Shown: positions 1 to 5,914 of the stretch, in pieces | How positions within the stretch are numbered: the first letter of the stretch is position 1 | How the letters are laid out: each line of letters starts with the position of its first letter | NCBI GenBank assembly: GCA_027449525.1 | Contig: DAIDLK010000069.1 | Coordinates: 1 to 5,969 of the forward strand | DNA from: Legionellaceae bacterium | GTDB lineage: Bacteria; Pseudomonadota; Gammaproteobacteria; Legionellales; Legionellaceae | DNA length: 5,969 bases | Direction of reading: 5' to 3' | Program-made: the position numbers and the translations under genes | Notes under the pieces: generated by a model | Told to the model about the DNA's origin: nothing | The model's database searches: none | Seen by the model: only the letters and a program-made list of their open reading frames with translations

Positions 1-214
1 CTTCGTTGCTGACTCGTTCGAGTTCAATTGCTGTCATGGAACGATTTTGAATTAAATACAAGGTCTGTGTTCCGGTATCGTTAAAAGTGACAAAGGATTG
101 TTGAAAGCCAAATCCACTGACTTCACATCCACGCGGAAAAGAACCGGCCGCAGACACGTAACAACTGAATAAACTGACGAATAAGGGAGGTAGGTATCGC
201 TTTAACGCTTTCAT
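1..214 (-). CDS. Exported small protein, N-terminal part only (EnhB-like)
   Basis: This is a partial gene: 71 codons from an ATG at 214-212 are visible and the reading frame leaves the window at its left edge. The start is well bounded because an in-frame TAG lies 9 bases upstream, although no clear Shine-Dalgarno sequence precedes it. The N-terminus is a signal peptide: basic residues K2, K5 and R6, a hydrophobic core at about 8-20, and a likely signal peptidase I site near VSA-A (20-23). C18 sits in a poor lipobox (LFSC), so a lipoprotein is possible but less likely. The mature part begins around GSFPRGCEV, followed by a segment containing YLIQNRS (53-59). This pattern recalls the periplasmic EnhB proteins of Legionella and Coxiella, from the locus linked to enhanced host-cell entry. 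That resemblance is from memory of the family, so no symbol is given. The gene is transcribed away from the outer-membrane protein gene at 369. Confidence 0.62.
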   Translation of the reverse strand, partial: MKALKRYLPPLFVSLFSCYVSAAGSFPRGCEVSGFGFQQSFVTFNDTGTQTLYLIQNRSMTAIELERVSNE

Positions 215-246
215 GATAGACTAGTTACAGTAGTTTGCCTTGCTGA

Positions 247-275
247 ATCATAACATAGCTTAAACGGTCAGTAAA
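247..275 (-). promoter_or_regulatory. Sigma70-like promoter for the leftward exported-protein gene
   Basis: On the minus strand a TTTACT -35 element (275-270) and a TATGAT -10 element (252-247) are separated by exactly 17 bases. The -10 matches the consensus at five of six bases and the -35 at four of six. Transcription would start near 240 and leave a leader of about 25 nt before the ATG at 214. The position and spacing are seen directly; promoter activity is inferred. Confidence 0.55.
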
Positions 276-294
276 AACAGCTTTGTGCTGTCGC

Positions 295-327
295 GATACC
301 TTTTACTTAATCAATAAACAAGGTATC
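295..327. repeat. 8-bp perfect inverted repeat overlapping the outer-membrane protein promoter
   Basis: GATACCTT at 295-302 is matched by its exact reverse complement AAGGTATC at 320-327, with 17 bases between the arms. The arms sit at the -35 and -10 ends of the predicted promoter at 302-329, so the dyad could be an operator with half-sites about 25 bases apart, centre to centre. It lies mostly upstream of the predicted transcription start, so a role as an RNA hairpin is less likely. No particular regulator is recognised. Confidence 0.4.
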
Positions 328-329
328 AT
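302..329 (+). promoter_or_regulatory. Sigma70-like promoter for the outer-membrane protein gene
   Basis: On the plus strand TTTACT (302-307) and TATCAT (324-329) form a -35/-10 pair with a 16-base spacer. The -10 matches the consensus at five of six bases and the -35 at four of six. Initiation near 336 would give a leader of about 33 nt containing the strong ribosome binding site at 357-365. The -10 element lies inside the right arm of an inverted repeat, so a regulator bound there could block polymerase. The promoter call rests on sequence match only. Confidence 0.5.
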
Positions 330-356
330 GATTTGTTGCTTCGATATGTCATACTT

Positions 357-365
357 AAGGAGGAG
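357..365 (+). promoter_or_regulatory. Strong ribosome binding site that fixes the start at 369
   Basis: AAGGAGGAG lies three bases before the ATG at 369, with the core AGGAGG well placed for initiation there. The reading frame is open further upstream to a TTG at 333, but starting there would translate this purine-rich site as Leu-Lys-Glu-Glu and put extra residues before the signal peptide. The site therefore decides in favour of 369. Confidence 0.85.
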
Positions 366-368
366 TTT

Positions 369-1070
369 ATGTCCAAAACAATGAAAACTGCGCTAGCGAT
401 TAGTGCTGTTTCGGCTTTGCTGGGTTCCTTTGCTGCTACTGCAGGAACTATGGGTGATGCGAGCATGGGTGAATCAGGTAACTTTCTGTTGTTTGAAGGT
501 GGTGCGTCGTATTTTTATTCGTTGTTTGAAAACAGCGTCACGGTTCCAGAATCCTATACAACTTCCACACCGGCTGGTATTATCTCTAATCCGTCAAAAG
601 TCTATCCCAACAACATTGCGGGTGGTTACATCGAGCTGTCACTTTTCAAAGATTCGTTGTTATTTAACACTCGCTACGATATGTACGCGTTAAAAGGAGT
701 GTCAAGTAGCGGTGGTACTGTTAATGCTCAGGCTGCGCCAGCTCGATTGTCCATGACCGTTGATAAAACTTGGGAGCCAATGCAAGAGTTTGTTTGGGGA
801 CTAGGTGCGGGTGTTGCGTTGTTTACGTTGAATGAATCTGCGGTTTATAATTACAATCCTACCGCTGCTGCACCAACCTATACTCAAATTGGTACAAACA
901 ACATTGGTCGTGCCCGGCTTGATCCATTAGTCGAGGGTATCGTCATGTATAAATTACCGCACAATTTCAATGTGCGAGCCAATGTGGCCTACCAAATTCC
1001 AGAGCATAATGTGTTCACCTACGGAAGCATCAACGTAAACTTAGGCATTAACTACGCACTACCGCTGTAA
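369..1070 (+). CDS. Predicted outer-membrane beta-barrel protein (Legionellales type)
   Basis: The product is 233 residues. A signal peptide is clear: M-S-K-T-M-K, a hydrophobic stretch at about 7-22, and an Ala-Thr-Ala cleavage motif ending at A25. The mature protein would then start Gly-Thr-Met-Gly, an N-terminus common among Legionella outer-membrane proteins. The rest has no long hydrophobic helix. It has alternating segments rich in Gly and aromatic residues, for example FLLFEGGASYFYSLF (39-53), GGYIELSLF (85-93), EFVWGLGAGVALFTL (140-154) and INVNLGINYALPL (221-233), as expected of membrane beta-strands. There is no cysteine. The last residue is Leu rather than the aromatic residue usual for barrel substrates of the BAM complex, although Tyr is present at 229. 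About 208 mature residues would fit a small barrel of roughly eight strands. The specific role is unknown; a pore or an adhesin-like surface protein are both possible. The gene is monocistronic, with its own promoter, ribosome binding site and terminator. Confidence 0.72.
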   Translation: MSKTMKTALAISAVSALLGSFAATAGTMGDASMGESGNFLLFEGGASYFYSLFENSVTVPESYTTSTPAGIISNPSKVYPNNIAGGYIELSLFKDSLLFNTRYDMYALKGVSSSGGTVNAQAAPARLSMTVDKTWEPMQEFVWGLGAGVALFTLNESAVYNYNPTAAAPTYTQIGTNNIGRARLDPLVEGIVMYKLPHNFNVRANVAYQIPEHNVFTYGSINVNLGINYALPL

Positions 1071-1082
1071 TATTTTTCAGTG

Positions 1083-1113
1083 ATTCCCTGTAAATCCAAT
1101 TACAGGGAATTTT
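1083..1113 (+). terminator. Rho-independent terminator after the outer-membrane protein gene
   Basis: A perfect 11-bp stem (1083-1093 paired with 1100-1110, core TTCCCTGTAA) closes a six-base loop and is followed by TTTTATT on the plus strand. It starts 12 bases after the TAA at 1068-1070. On the opposite strand the same stem follows the nucleotidase stop codon at 1115 almost at once, but there it leads into CACTGAAAAATA and not a T tract, so it should work less well in that direction. It probably separates these convergent genes. Confidence 0.88.
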
Positions 1114-1114
1114 A

Positions 1115-2491
1115 TTACTCGTTATGCTCGTGAGCCAACGTTCTGCGATGCGCTCTAAAGTAGCTGAGCGGTGAGCAGCTAAATAAATTGGCGAGTTTTT
1201 CCATGTAGATACACGCATAACGATCCACTTGGTAGGCAAAGTAGCTCTCTTCTGCGCCAGCCCTAAACACGCGCTCCCAGGTAGGGTTGTAATAACCACG
1301 TTGTTGCTCTAGCAGAGCGGTTAGTTTCGTGTCGATAGCTGCAATTTGCTCTTGTAGCGTATGCAATTCGTCATCATGCGCATGGGTATGCTCATCTTGG
1401 CTTTGCGTTGATAAGCTAATGTAATTTTGCTCAAGTGTTTTTTTAATTTGCATGTTTTCTGTAATTGCTTTTTCTATCGGCAGGGCGCGCTTTTGCGCAG
1501 CAATTTCTTGCCCCAGTTCCTCCACTACCAAGGCAGTACGCCAATTACAGTCTTTCTTTAAACGCAGAATATCCCCATAGATATGGTCGCCTACGTATAA
1601 AATTTCATCGCCTTTAAGCTGTAAATCATTCGTAAAAGCTGTCGCATTGCCACCTTGGTAAACACCAGGGGTAATGGGGCCTGATAAATTAGTAATATGG
1701 CCCGATGCAGGTTCAATGCCAAGAAAACGCAAGTTATCATAAAAAAAGCGGGGTTTATTAGCGAGTGTTATGACGTATTCAAATAAATCTAACCACGTTT
1801 GTCCGGGCGGTAAAAAAGGATTGATGGCATAGTCTAAGAGTGTTTTGGTATAAGAATACTCCGAGTTAGTCAAGACAAAGATTTTTTTTCCAAAGCGAAT
1901 AAAGTGTTGAATGCCGCTGATTAAGGCGGGGTCTTTAATCACAAATTCCGGCAAATTTTGACTGATTTGTTGTTTGAGACTGCCATTGGCGTGTACTTTA
2001 TCGACACATGAAATCACATCGCGGGCTATGAGTTGATAGCTGGGAAGATTTTGACTATTTTTATCTTTTAAATCAACTAAATTGCGGTATAAAACGCAAA
2101 ATGCGATGGAAAAAGAGGTGTCAATCACCATGTAATTAGGGTCGCTTAGATCAACGTAAGTGCTGTGATAAAAAGCTTGTTGTTCGGCAAAATGAATGGC
2201 TTTTTTGCCGTGGTAACTTTGGCGAATAGCCCCGTAGCGATTTAATTTTAAAATGTTACCATTTTCACTGTCGATGACCAAACCACGAATGGCTTCATCG
2301 ATATTAAATTGAAACTCACGGATAGTTTTGGGGTACTGTTTGTTGAGGATGAGTTCCTCAATGACAAGTTTAAATACCAGGTTTTCAAAATTTTTCGTGT
2401 TGTAGCGAATCAGAGTATGATCCATATCCAAGCCGATGTATTTTATTTTTTTTAAGTTCAGCAGCCGGTTTACAAATACAGTATTGTCCAT
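1115..2491 (-). CDS. HAD-superfamily cytosolic purine 5'-nucleotidase (IMP/GMP type)
   Basis: The product is 458 residues and belongs to the cN-II-like 5'-nucleotidase family. These enzymes remove the phosphate from IMP and GMP in the cytoplasm with Mg2+, feeding purine salvage. All four HAD motifs are visible. Motif I is DMDHT at 22-26, with nucleophile D22 and acid/base D24. Motif II is LTNS at 207-210. Motif III is probably K246 in ANKPRFF, matching the lysine of human cN-II in ARKPLFF. Motif IV is GDHIYGD at 301-307, with metal ligands D302 and D307. The length agrees with the Legionella pneumophila member, about 460 residues. The C-terminal part has a His/Asp-rich stretch (366-377) and a likely short coiled coil (about 374-395). 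There is no signal peptide. The ATG at 2491 is preceded by AAAGGA (2502-2497) five bases away, so the gene can be translated independently. It is the last gene of the minus-strand block and is not functionally linked to pili as far as I know. Confidence 0.92.
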   Translation of the reverse strand: MDNTVFVNRLLNLKKIKYIGLDMDHTLIRYNTKNFENLVFKLVIEELILNKQYPKTIREFQFNIDEAIRGLVIDSENGNILKLNRYGAIRQSYHGKKAIHFAEQQAFYHSTYVDLSDPNYMVIDTSFSIAFCVLYRNLVDLKDKNSQNLPSYQLIARDVISCVDKVHANGSLKQQISQNLPEFVIKDPALISGIQHFIRFGKKIFVLTNSEYSYTKTLLDYAINPFLPPGQTWLDLFEYVITLANKPRFFYDNLRFLGIEPASGHITNLSGPITPGVYQGGNATAFTNDLQLKGDEILYVGDHIYGDILRLKKDCNWRTALVVEELGQEIAAQKRALPIEKAITENMQIKKTLEQNYISLSTQSQDEHTHAHDDELHTLQEQIAAIDTKLTALLEQQRGYYNPTWERVFRAGAEESYFAYQVDRYACIYMEKLANLFSCSPLSYFRAHRRTLAHEHNE

Positions 2492-2577
2492 AAATTTCCT
2501 TTATAAAGTAGCATGAAAAATGATGCAGAGGTTAAACAGATAATGCCGAACAGAAATGATTGTTTCGCGTTGCTCAT
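2470..2577 (-). CDS. Possible 35-residue single-span membrane peptide
   Basis: A short reading frame begins with an ATG at 2577-2575 that overlaps the pilD stop as ATGA and ends at a TAA at 2472-2470, 22 bases inside the nucleotidase gene in another frame. The peptide starts MSNAKQS and has one hydrophobic segment at about 8-27 (from FLFGIICL to FFMLLY), followed by KGNLWTILYL. That looks like a small inner-membrane protein with one span. No good Shine-Dalgarno sequence lies just upstream, so it would depend on reinitiation by ribosomes finishing pilD. I do not recognise a family. It may be a chance frame in the 82-base pilD-nucleotidase spacer, but the ATGA junction repeats the pilC-pilD arrangement and the composition is plausible for a membrane peptide. 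Confidence 0.38.
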   Translation of the reverse strand: MSNAKQSFLFGIICLTSASFFMLLYKGNLWTILYL

Positions 2578-3422
2578 AAGGGCACACCAAGGGTGAGCCA
2601 GGTGAGCTGTTTTACCTGCGAGGGCGTTAATAAAAGCGTGATCAATCCACTTAAACAAAGGAATGGTCCGAACGGGATGGGGGTTTGCATGGATTTACCT
2701 AAGCGGAACAATCCGTAACAGCCAACCAAAGCGCCAACCGAGGCAGAACATACCAACAAAGGTGGTAGTAATGACCAACCAAACCAAGCGCCTAACGCGG
2801 CAAATAACTTAAAATCACCATGGCCCATGCCAACTTTTTGTGTAAGCAGCCAATAGCATTTCGTTACTAACCATAAACTTAAATAGCCACCAACTGCACC
2901 CAGCACGGCGTCAGTTAATGGACTAAATTGTTGACTTAGGTTAGTGATTAGGCCCACCCACAATAAACTAAGCGTAAGTTCATCAGGGAGAAGTTGGTGG
3001 TTTTTATCAATCCAAGTCAAACTGATGGTTAGAGCAATGAACAGTAGTGCGCTGATAAATTTTGGGGTAAAACCAAAACTCGCTAGGGCCAATAACGCAA
3101 GCAAACAAAAAGAAGCCTCAACCAAGGGGTAATCCAGTGAAATGCTGTGTCGGCATTGGGAGCATTTACCGCGCAATAAAAGATAGCTCAGTAGCGGAAC
3201 GTTGTGCCAGATAGGAATTGTTCTTTGGCAATGACGGCAAAATGAACGAGGAAAAAATAAGTTAAGTGGTTTATGCGGCAACATCGGTTGCGCGGCAAGA
3301 AAATGTTGACATTCTCTTTGCCAACGATCAGTAAGCATCAGCGGCAAGCGATAAATTACCACATTAAGCACACTGCCAAACAGAAGAAAAAGCACGGCGA
3401 GTAGCGAAAGCGTTACCATCAT
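2574..3422 (-). CDS. pilD: PilD prepilin peptidase / N-methyltransferase
   Basis: This 282-residue polytopic inner-membrane enzyme cleaves the leader from type IV prepilins, and often type II secretion pseudopilins, then methylates the new N-terminus. The N-terminal domain has GSVLNVVIYRLP (16-27) and the paired cysteines C62-x2-C65 and C87-x2-C90, the metal-binding tetrad of the bifunctional class. The aspartyl protease domain has D139 in DKNHQLLPDELT and D203 in GMGHGDFK, 64 residues apart as in characterised family members. A PIPFGPFL motif follows at 248-255. About seven to eight hydrophobic segments are visible. The length is normal (about 280-290). The first ATG (3422) overlaps the pilC stop as ATGA and has AGGAG (3434-3430) seven bases before it; a second ATG follows directly at 3419, and the spacing favours the first. 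It is co-transcribed with pilC. The coaE gene that often follows pilD is absent here. Confidence 0.96.
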   Translation of the reverse strand: MMVTLSLLAVLFLLFGSVLNVVIYRLPLMLTDRWQRECQHFLAAQPMLPHKPLNLFFPRSFCRHCQRTIPIWHNVPLLSYLLLRGKCSQCRHSISLDYPLVEASFCLLALLALASFGFTPKFISALLFIALTISLTWIDKNHQLLPDELTLSLLWVGLITNLSQQFSPLTDAVLGAVGGYLSLWLVTKCYWLLTQKVGMGHGDFKLFAALGAWFGWSLLPPLLVCSASVGALVGCYGLFRLGKSMQTPIPFGPFLCLSGLITLLLTPSQVKQLTWLTLGVPL

Positions 3423-4639
3423 ACAATGGCTCCTAGTTGCACAATCGGTAAATACATGGCGATAATTACCAGTCCAATTAAACAGCCAAGCACTACCATG
3501 AGCAGAGGTTCAAGCCATTGCGTCAGTTGACGCATGGCATGCTCAAGTTCATGGTAATAATGCTCCCTGAGTTGATTGAGCATGGTTTGCAGATTGCCTG
3601 ATTCCTCGCCAATCATCACAAGCTGAACGAGGCGATGAGGGAAAAGAGGGGATTGTTTGAGGGCATTGCTTAAGCTGATACCTTGTACAACCTTTGCGCG
3701 CGCGCTGGTGAGCGCTTGTGCTATTAATCGGTTACCCACCACGCCTGTGCAGGAAAGTAATGCATCAGTGAGAGGGAGTCCAGCATGCAATGTGGTAGAG
3801 AGAGTGGCGGTAAGACGAGCCATGATAGCGCATTGAATAATTAGACCTATTCTAGGCAAGTTTAGTAGGAATTGGTCAACAGCTAAAGCAACGATCAGTG
3901 TGTGGCGATAGAAATAATGAAACAACAGGCTCGTAATAAAGCTCAGTCCTAAGGCTACCAGGGCGTACTGCTGCAGGACCTTGGTTGCAGAGAGCATCCA
4001 TTGGGTCAAGCTAGGCAATGGGGCGCTGAAGTGTTGGAAAAATTGCTCAAACTGCGGTACCACATACAGTAGGAGCCCCGCGCTTACCACAACGGTTAGA
4101 CACACCAATGTCACAGGATACGCTAAGTTTTGTTTGATTTGACGTTGTAGTGTAAACCAGCGCGCTTGATCCGTGGCAAGTTGTGCCAATAGCCAGCTCA
4201 ACGTTGCAGACTGTTCCCCAATAGCCACTAAATTGCAGAGTAAAGGCTTAAAATAAAAGGGTTGGCGCCTAAATGCATCGGCTAATGAATTGCCTGCTTC
4301 GAGGTCGTGCTGAATAGTGCTTAAGCTGTCATACCAGGTTGCGTGTTGTTGCGCGTTTTTTAACGTTTCCAGTGCGCGCGTGAGTGGAATGTGGGCGGCT
4401 AGCAAACCTGCTAATTGACGAATAAACTCCACAATTTCTTCGGGGGTTAAACGTTTTTTTGAACGAAACCATGGCCAATGTGCTCGACGAACACGGCGAG
4501 GCGTAATACCTTGTTGGTGTAGCGCGACTCTTGCCAGTAACTTATTTGGTGCAAAGAGATTACCGCGAGTTAACAGTCCGCTCCTGTCAACACCTGTCCA
4601 TTTAAATTCAACCCGCGTGCCTTGCTGGCGCATAACCAT
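3419..4639 (-). CDS. pilC: PilC, type IV pilus inner-membrane platform protein
   Basis: The product is 406 residues and belongs to the GspF/PilC family, the inner-membrane core on which the PilB and PilT ATPases act to extend and retract the pilus. After a short cytoplasmic N-terminus with FKWTGVDRSG (12-21), two GspF repeats are visible. The first, at about 68-191, contains GEQSATL (141-147). The second, at about 272-395, contains GEESGNL (344-350). Membrane segments are at about 173-194 (followed by VPQFEQFF), 224-242, and 376-398 (EPLLMVVLG through to AMYLPI). The length fits the family (about 400-410). The type II secretion homologue GspF is the main alternative, but direct coupling to pilD favours PilC. 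The ATG at 4639 has no clear Shine-Dalgarno sequence and lies 3 bases after the gltA stop, so translation is probably coupled to gltA. A second ATG at 4633 would remove two residues. pilB is not upstream. Confidence 0.94.
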   Translation of the reverse strand: MVMRQQGTRVEFKWTGVDRSGLLTRGNLFAPNKLLARVALHQQGITPRRVRRAHWPWFRSKKRLTPEEIVEFIRQLAGLLAAHIPLTRALETLKNAQQHATWYDSLSTIQHDLEAGNSLADAFRRQPFYFKPLLCNLVAIGEQSATLSWLLAQLATDQARWFTLQRQIKQNLAYPVTLVCLTVVVSAGLLLYVVPQFEQFFQHFSAPLPSLTQWMLSATKVLQQYALVALGLSFITSLLFHYFYRHTLIVALAVDQFLLNLPRIGLIIQCAIMARLTATLSTTLHAGLPLTDALLSCTGVVGNRLIAQALTSARAKVVQGISLSNALKQSPLFPHRLVQLVMIGEESGNLQTMLNQLREHYYHELEHAMRQLTQWLEPLLMVVLGCLIGLVIIAMYLPIVQLGAIV

Positions 4640-4642
4640 GCA

Positions 4643-5914
4643 TTAAGGCACGTTACGTTGCTTTTCACCGGTATACAGTTGGCGTGGTCGGCCAATTTTT
4701 GCCTTGGAGGCCGTCATTTCCATCCAATGCGACATCCAGCCGACGGTACGTGCTACCGCAAAGATAACGGTAAACATATTAGTAGGAATCCCGATAGCAC
4801 TTAAAGTAATTCCAGAATAAAAATCAACGTTAGGGTAGAGTTTTTTCTCTATGAAATAATCGTCTTCTAAAGCGATTCGTTCTAATTCCATGGCTAATTT
4901 AAATAGCGGTTCATTGCCAGTGCCGGTAGCTTCGAGTACTTTGTGGCAGGTATCGCGCATAACTTTTGCGCGCGGGTCGTAGCTTTTGTAAATGCGATGA
5001 CCAAAGCCCATTAAGCGGAATGAGTCGTCTTTATCTTTTGCTCGTTTGATGTAGTGATTGATTTGGCTTACATCACCGATTTGTTTTAACATGTTGAGGC
5101 AGGCCTCATTCGCACCACCGTGTGCTGGACCCCATAGAGCGCCGATTCCTGCGGAAATACAGGCGAATGGGTTGGCACCGGTTGAACCAGCTAATCGAAC
5201 GGTTGATGTAGAGGCATTTTGTTCGTGATCGGCGTGTAGGGTAAAGATAGTATCAATTGCATCAACGATAACTGGGTTCGGTTTTGTTTCTTCTGAAGGC
5301 AAGCCAAACATCATGTGCAGAAAATTCTCGGCATAGCTCATTTTGTTTTGAGGGTACATGTACGGCTGCCCCATCGAGTATTTGTAGCTCATAGCAGCGA
5401 GCGTAGGCATTTTAGCTATTAAACGAATTGCGGAACAATAGCGATCTTCCAGACTACTCAGGTCCATCGAGTCGTGATAAAACGCAGATAAAGCCCCCAC
5501 AATACCCACCATAATTGCCATGGGGTGTGCGTCACGCCGAAAACCATTTAGAAATTGGTACATTTGTTGATGCACCATGGTGTGGTTATTAATTAAATCG
5601 TTAAACTTAGTTTTTTCGGCGGCAAGCGGTAGCTCACCGTTAATCAACAAATAACACACATGAAGAAAATCTTTTTTTTCAGCCAGTTGCTCAATCGGAT
5701 AACCACGGTACAGCAGTATGCCCTTGTCGCCGTCAATGTAGGTTATTTTCGATTCACAGGCGGCTGTAGAGACAAAGCCAGGGTCGAAGGTAAACAAGTC
5801 AAGTGAGCTAAGCTTATTAATATCAATTACATCATTTCCAAGGGTTGGGCTATAAATGGGTAGCTCAATTGGTTCTTTCCCTTCGAGGCTTAAATGGGCT
5901 GTTTTGTTTGACAT
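4643..5914 (-). CDS. gltA: Citrate synthase, type II (hexameric) GltA
   Basis: The 423-residue product condenses oxaloacetate and acetyl-CoA to citrate, the first step of the TCA cycle, in the cytoplasm. It is close to the E. coli enzyme (427 residues). It has the N-terminal extension domain typical of the hexameric type II form, then LHADHEQNASTSTVR (226-240), WGPAHGGANEA with catalytic H265, GFGHRIYKSYDPRAK with H306 and R315, NVDFYSG with catalytic D364, AVARTVGW with R389, and GRPRQLYTG with R409. The residues matching E. coli R163 and K167 are kept (R164, K168), but the position of E. coli C206, which influences NADH inhibition, is Ser (S207). The ATG at 5914 is preceded by AAAGGAG (5926-5920) five bases away. 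I see no convincing promoter in the 55 bases before the window edge, so it is probably further upstream. The gene heads the block with pilC, pilD and the nucleotidase. Confidence 0.98.
   Translation of the reverse strand: MSNKTAHLSLEGKEPIELPIYSPTLGNDVIDINKLSSLDLFTFDPGFVSTAACESKITYIDGDKGILLYRGYPIEQLAEKKDFLHVCYLLINGELPLAAEKTKFNDLINNHTMVHQQMYQFLNGFRRDAHPMAIMVGIVGALSAFYHDSMDLSSLEDRYCSAIRLIAKMPTLAAMSYKYSMGQPYMYPQNKMSYAENFLHMMFGLPSEETKPNPVIVDAIDTIFTLHADHEQNASTSTVRLAGSTGANPFACISAGIGALWGPAHGGANEACLNMLKQIGDVSQINHYIKRAKDKDDSFRLMGFGHRIYKSYDPRAKVMRDTCHKVLEATGTGNEPLFKLAMELERIALEDDYFIEKKLYPNVDFYSGITLSAIGIPTNMFTVIFAVARTVGWMSHWMEMTASKAKIGRPRQLYTGEKQRNVP

Noticed and set aside
333..368. Upstream TTG start that would lengthen the outer-membrane protein by 12 residues
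   Set aside because: It would translate through the strong ribosome binding site at 357-365 and place extra residues before a standard signal peptide.
403..693. 96-codon plus-strand frame inside the outer-membrane protein gene
   Set aside because: It lies in another frame of a well-supported gene with its own signal peptide, ribosome binding site and terminator. The translation is basic and Cys/Leu-rich, with no recognisable domain.
1048..1299. 83-codon minus-strand frame across the terminator and the nucleotidase C-terminus
   Set aside because: It is out of frame with the conserved nucleotidase, runs through the hairpin terminator, and has no ribosome binding site or recognisable family.
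2492..2520. TATAAA-like -10 element just upstream of the nucleotidase gene
   Set aside because: No -35 sequence is found at a suitable distance, and the implied start site would fall at the ribosome binding site.
2578..2658. Extended 62-codon version of the small ORF after pilD, starting inside pilD
   Set aside because: The extra 27 codons overlap the pilD coding sequence in another frame. The ATGA start at 2577 is the more credible initiation point.
2944..3132. 62-codon plus-strand frame antisense to pilD
   Set aside because: It is the complement of a conserved membrane enzyme, without initiation signals or homology that I can see.
4454..4460. A AAA AAA in pilC as a programmed -1 frameshift site
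   Set aside because: The full-length zero-frame product is a normal PilC, no stimulatory structure is evident, and the -1 frame adds no known domain.
4622..4804. 60-codon plus-strand frame antisense to the gltA-pilC junction
   Set aside because: It is antisense to the conserved gltA C-terminus, and its translation shows no domain.
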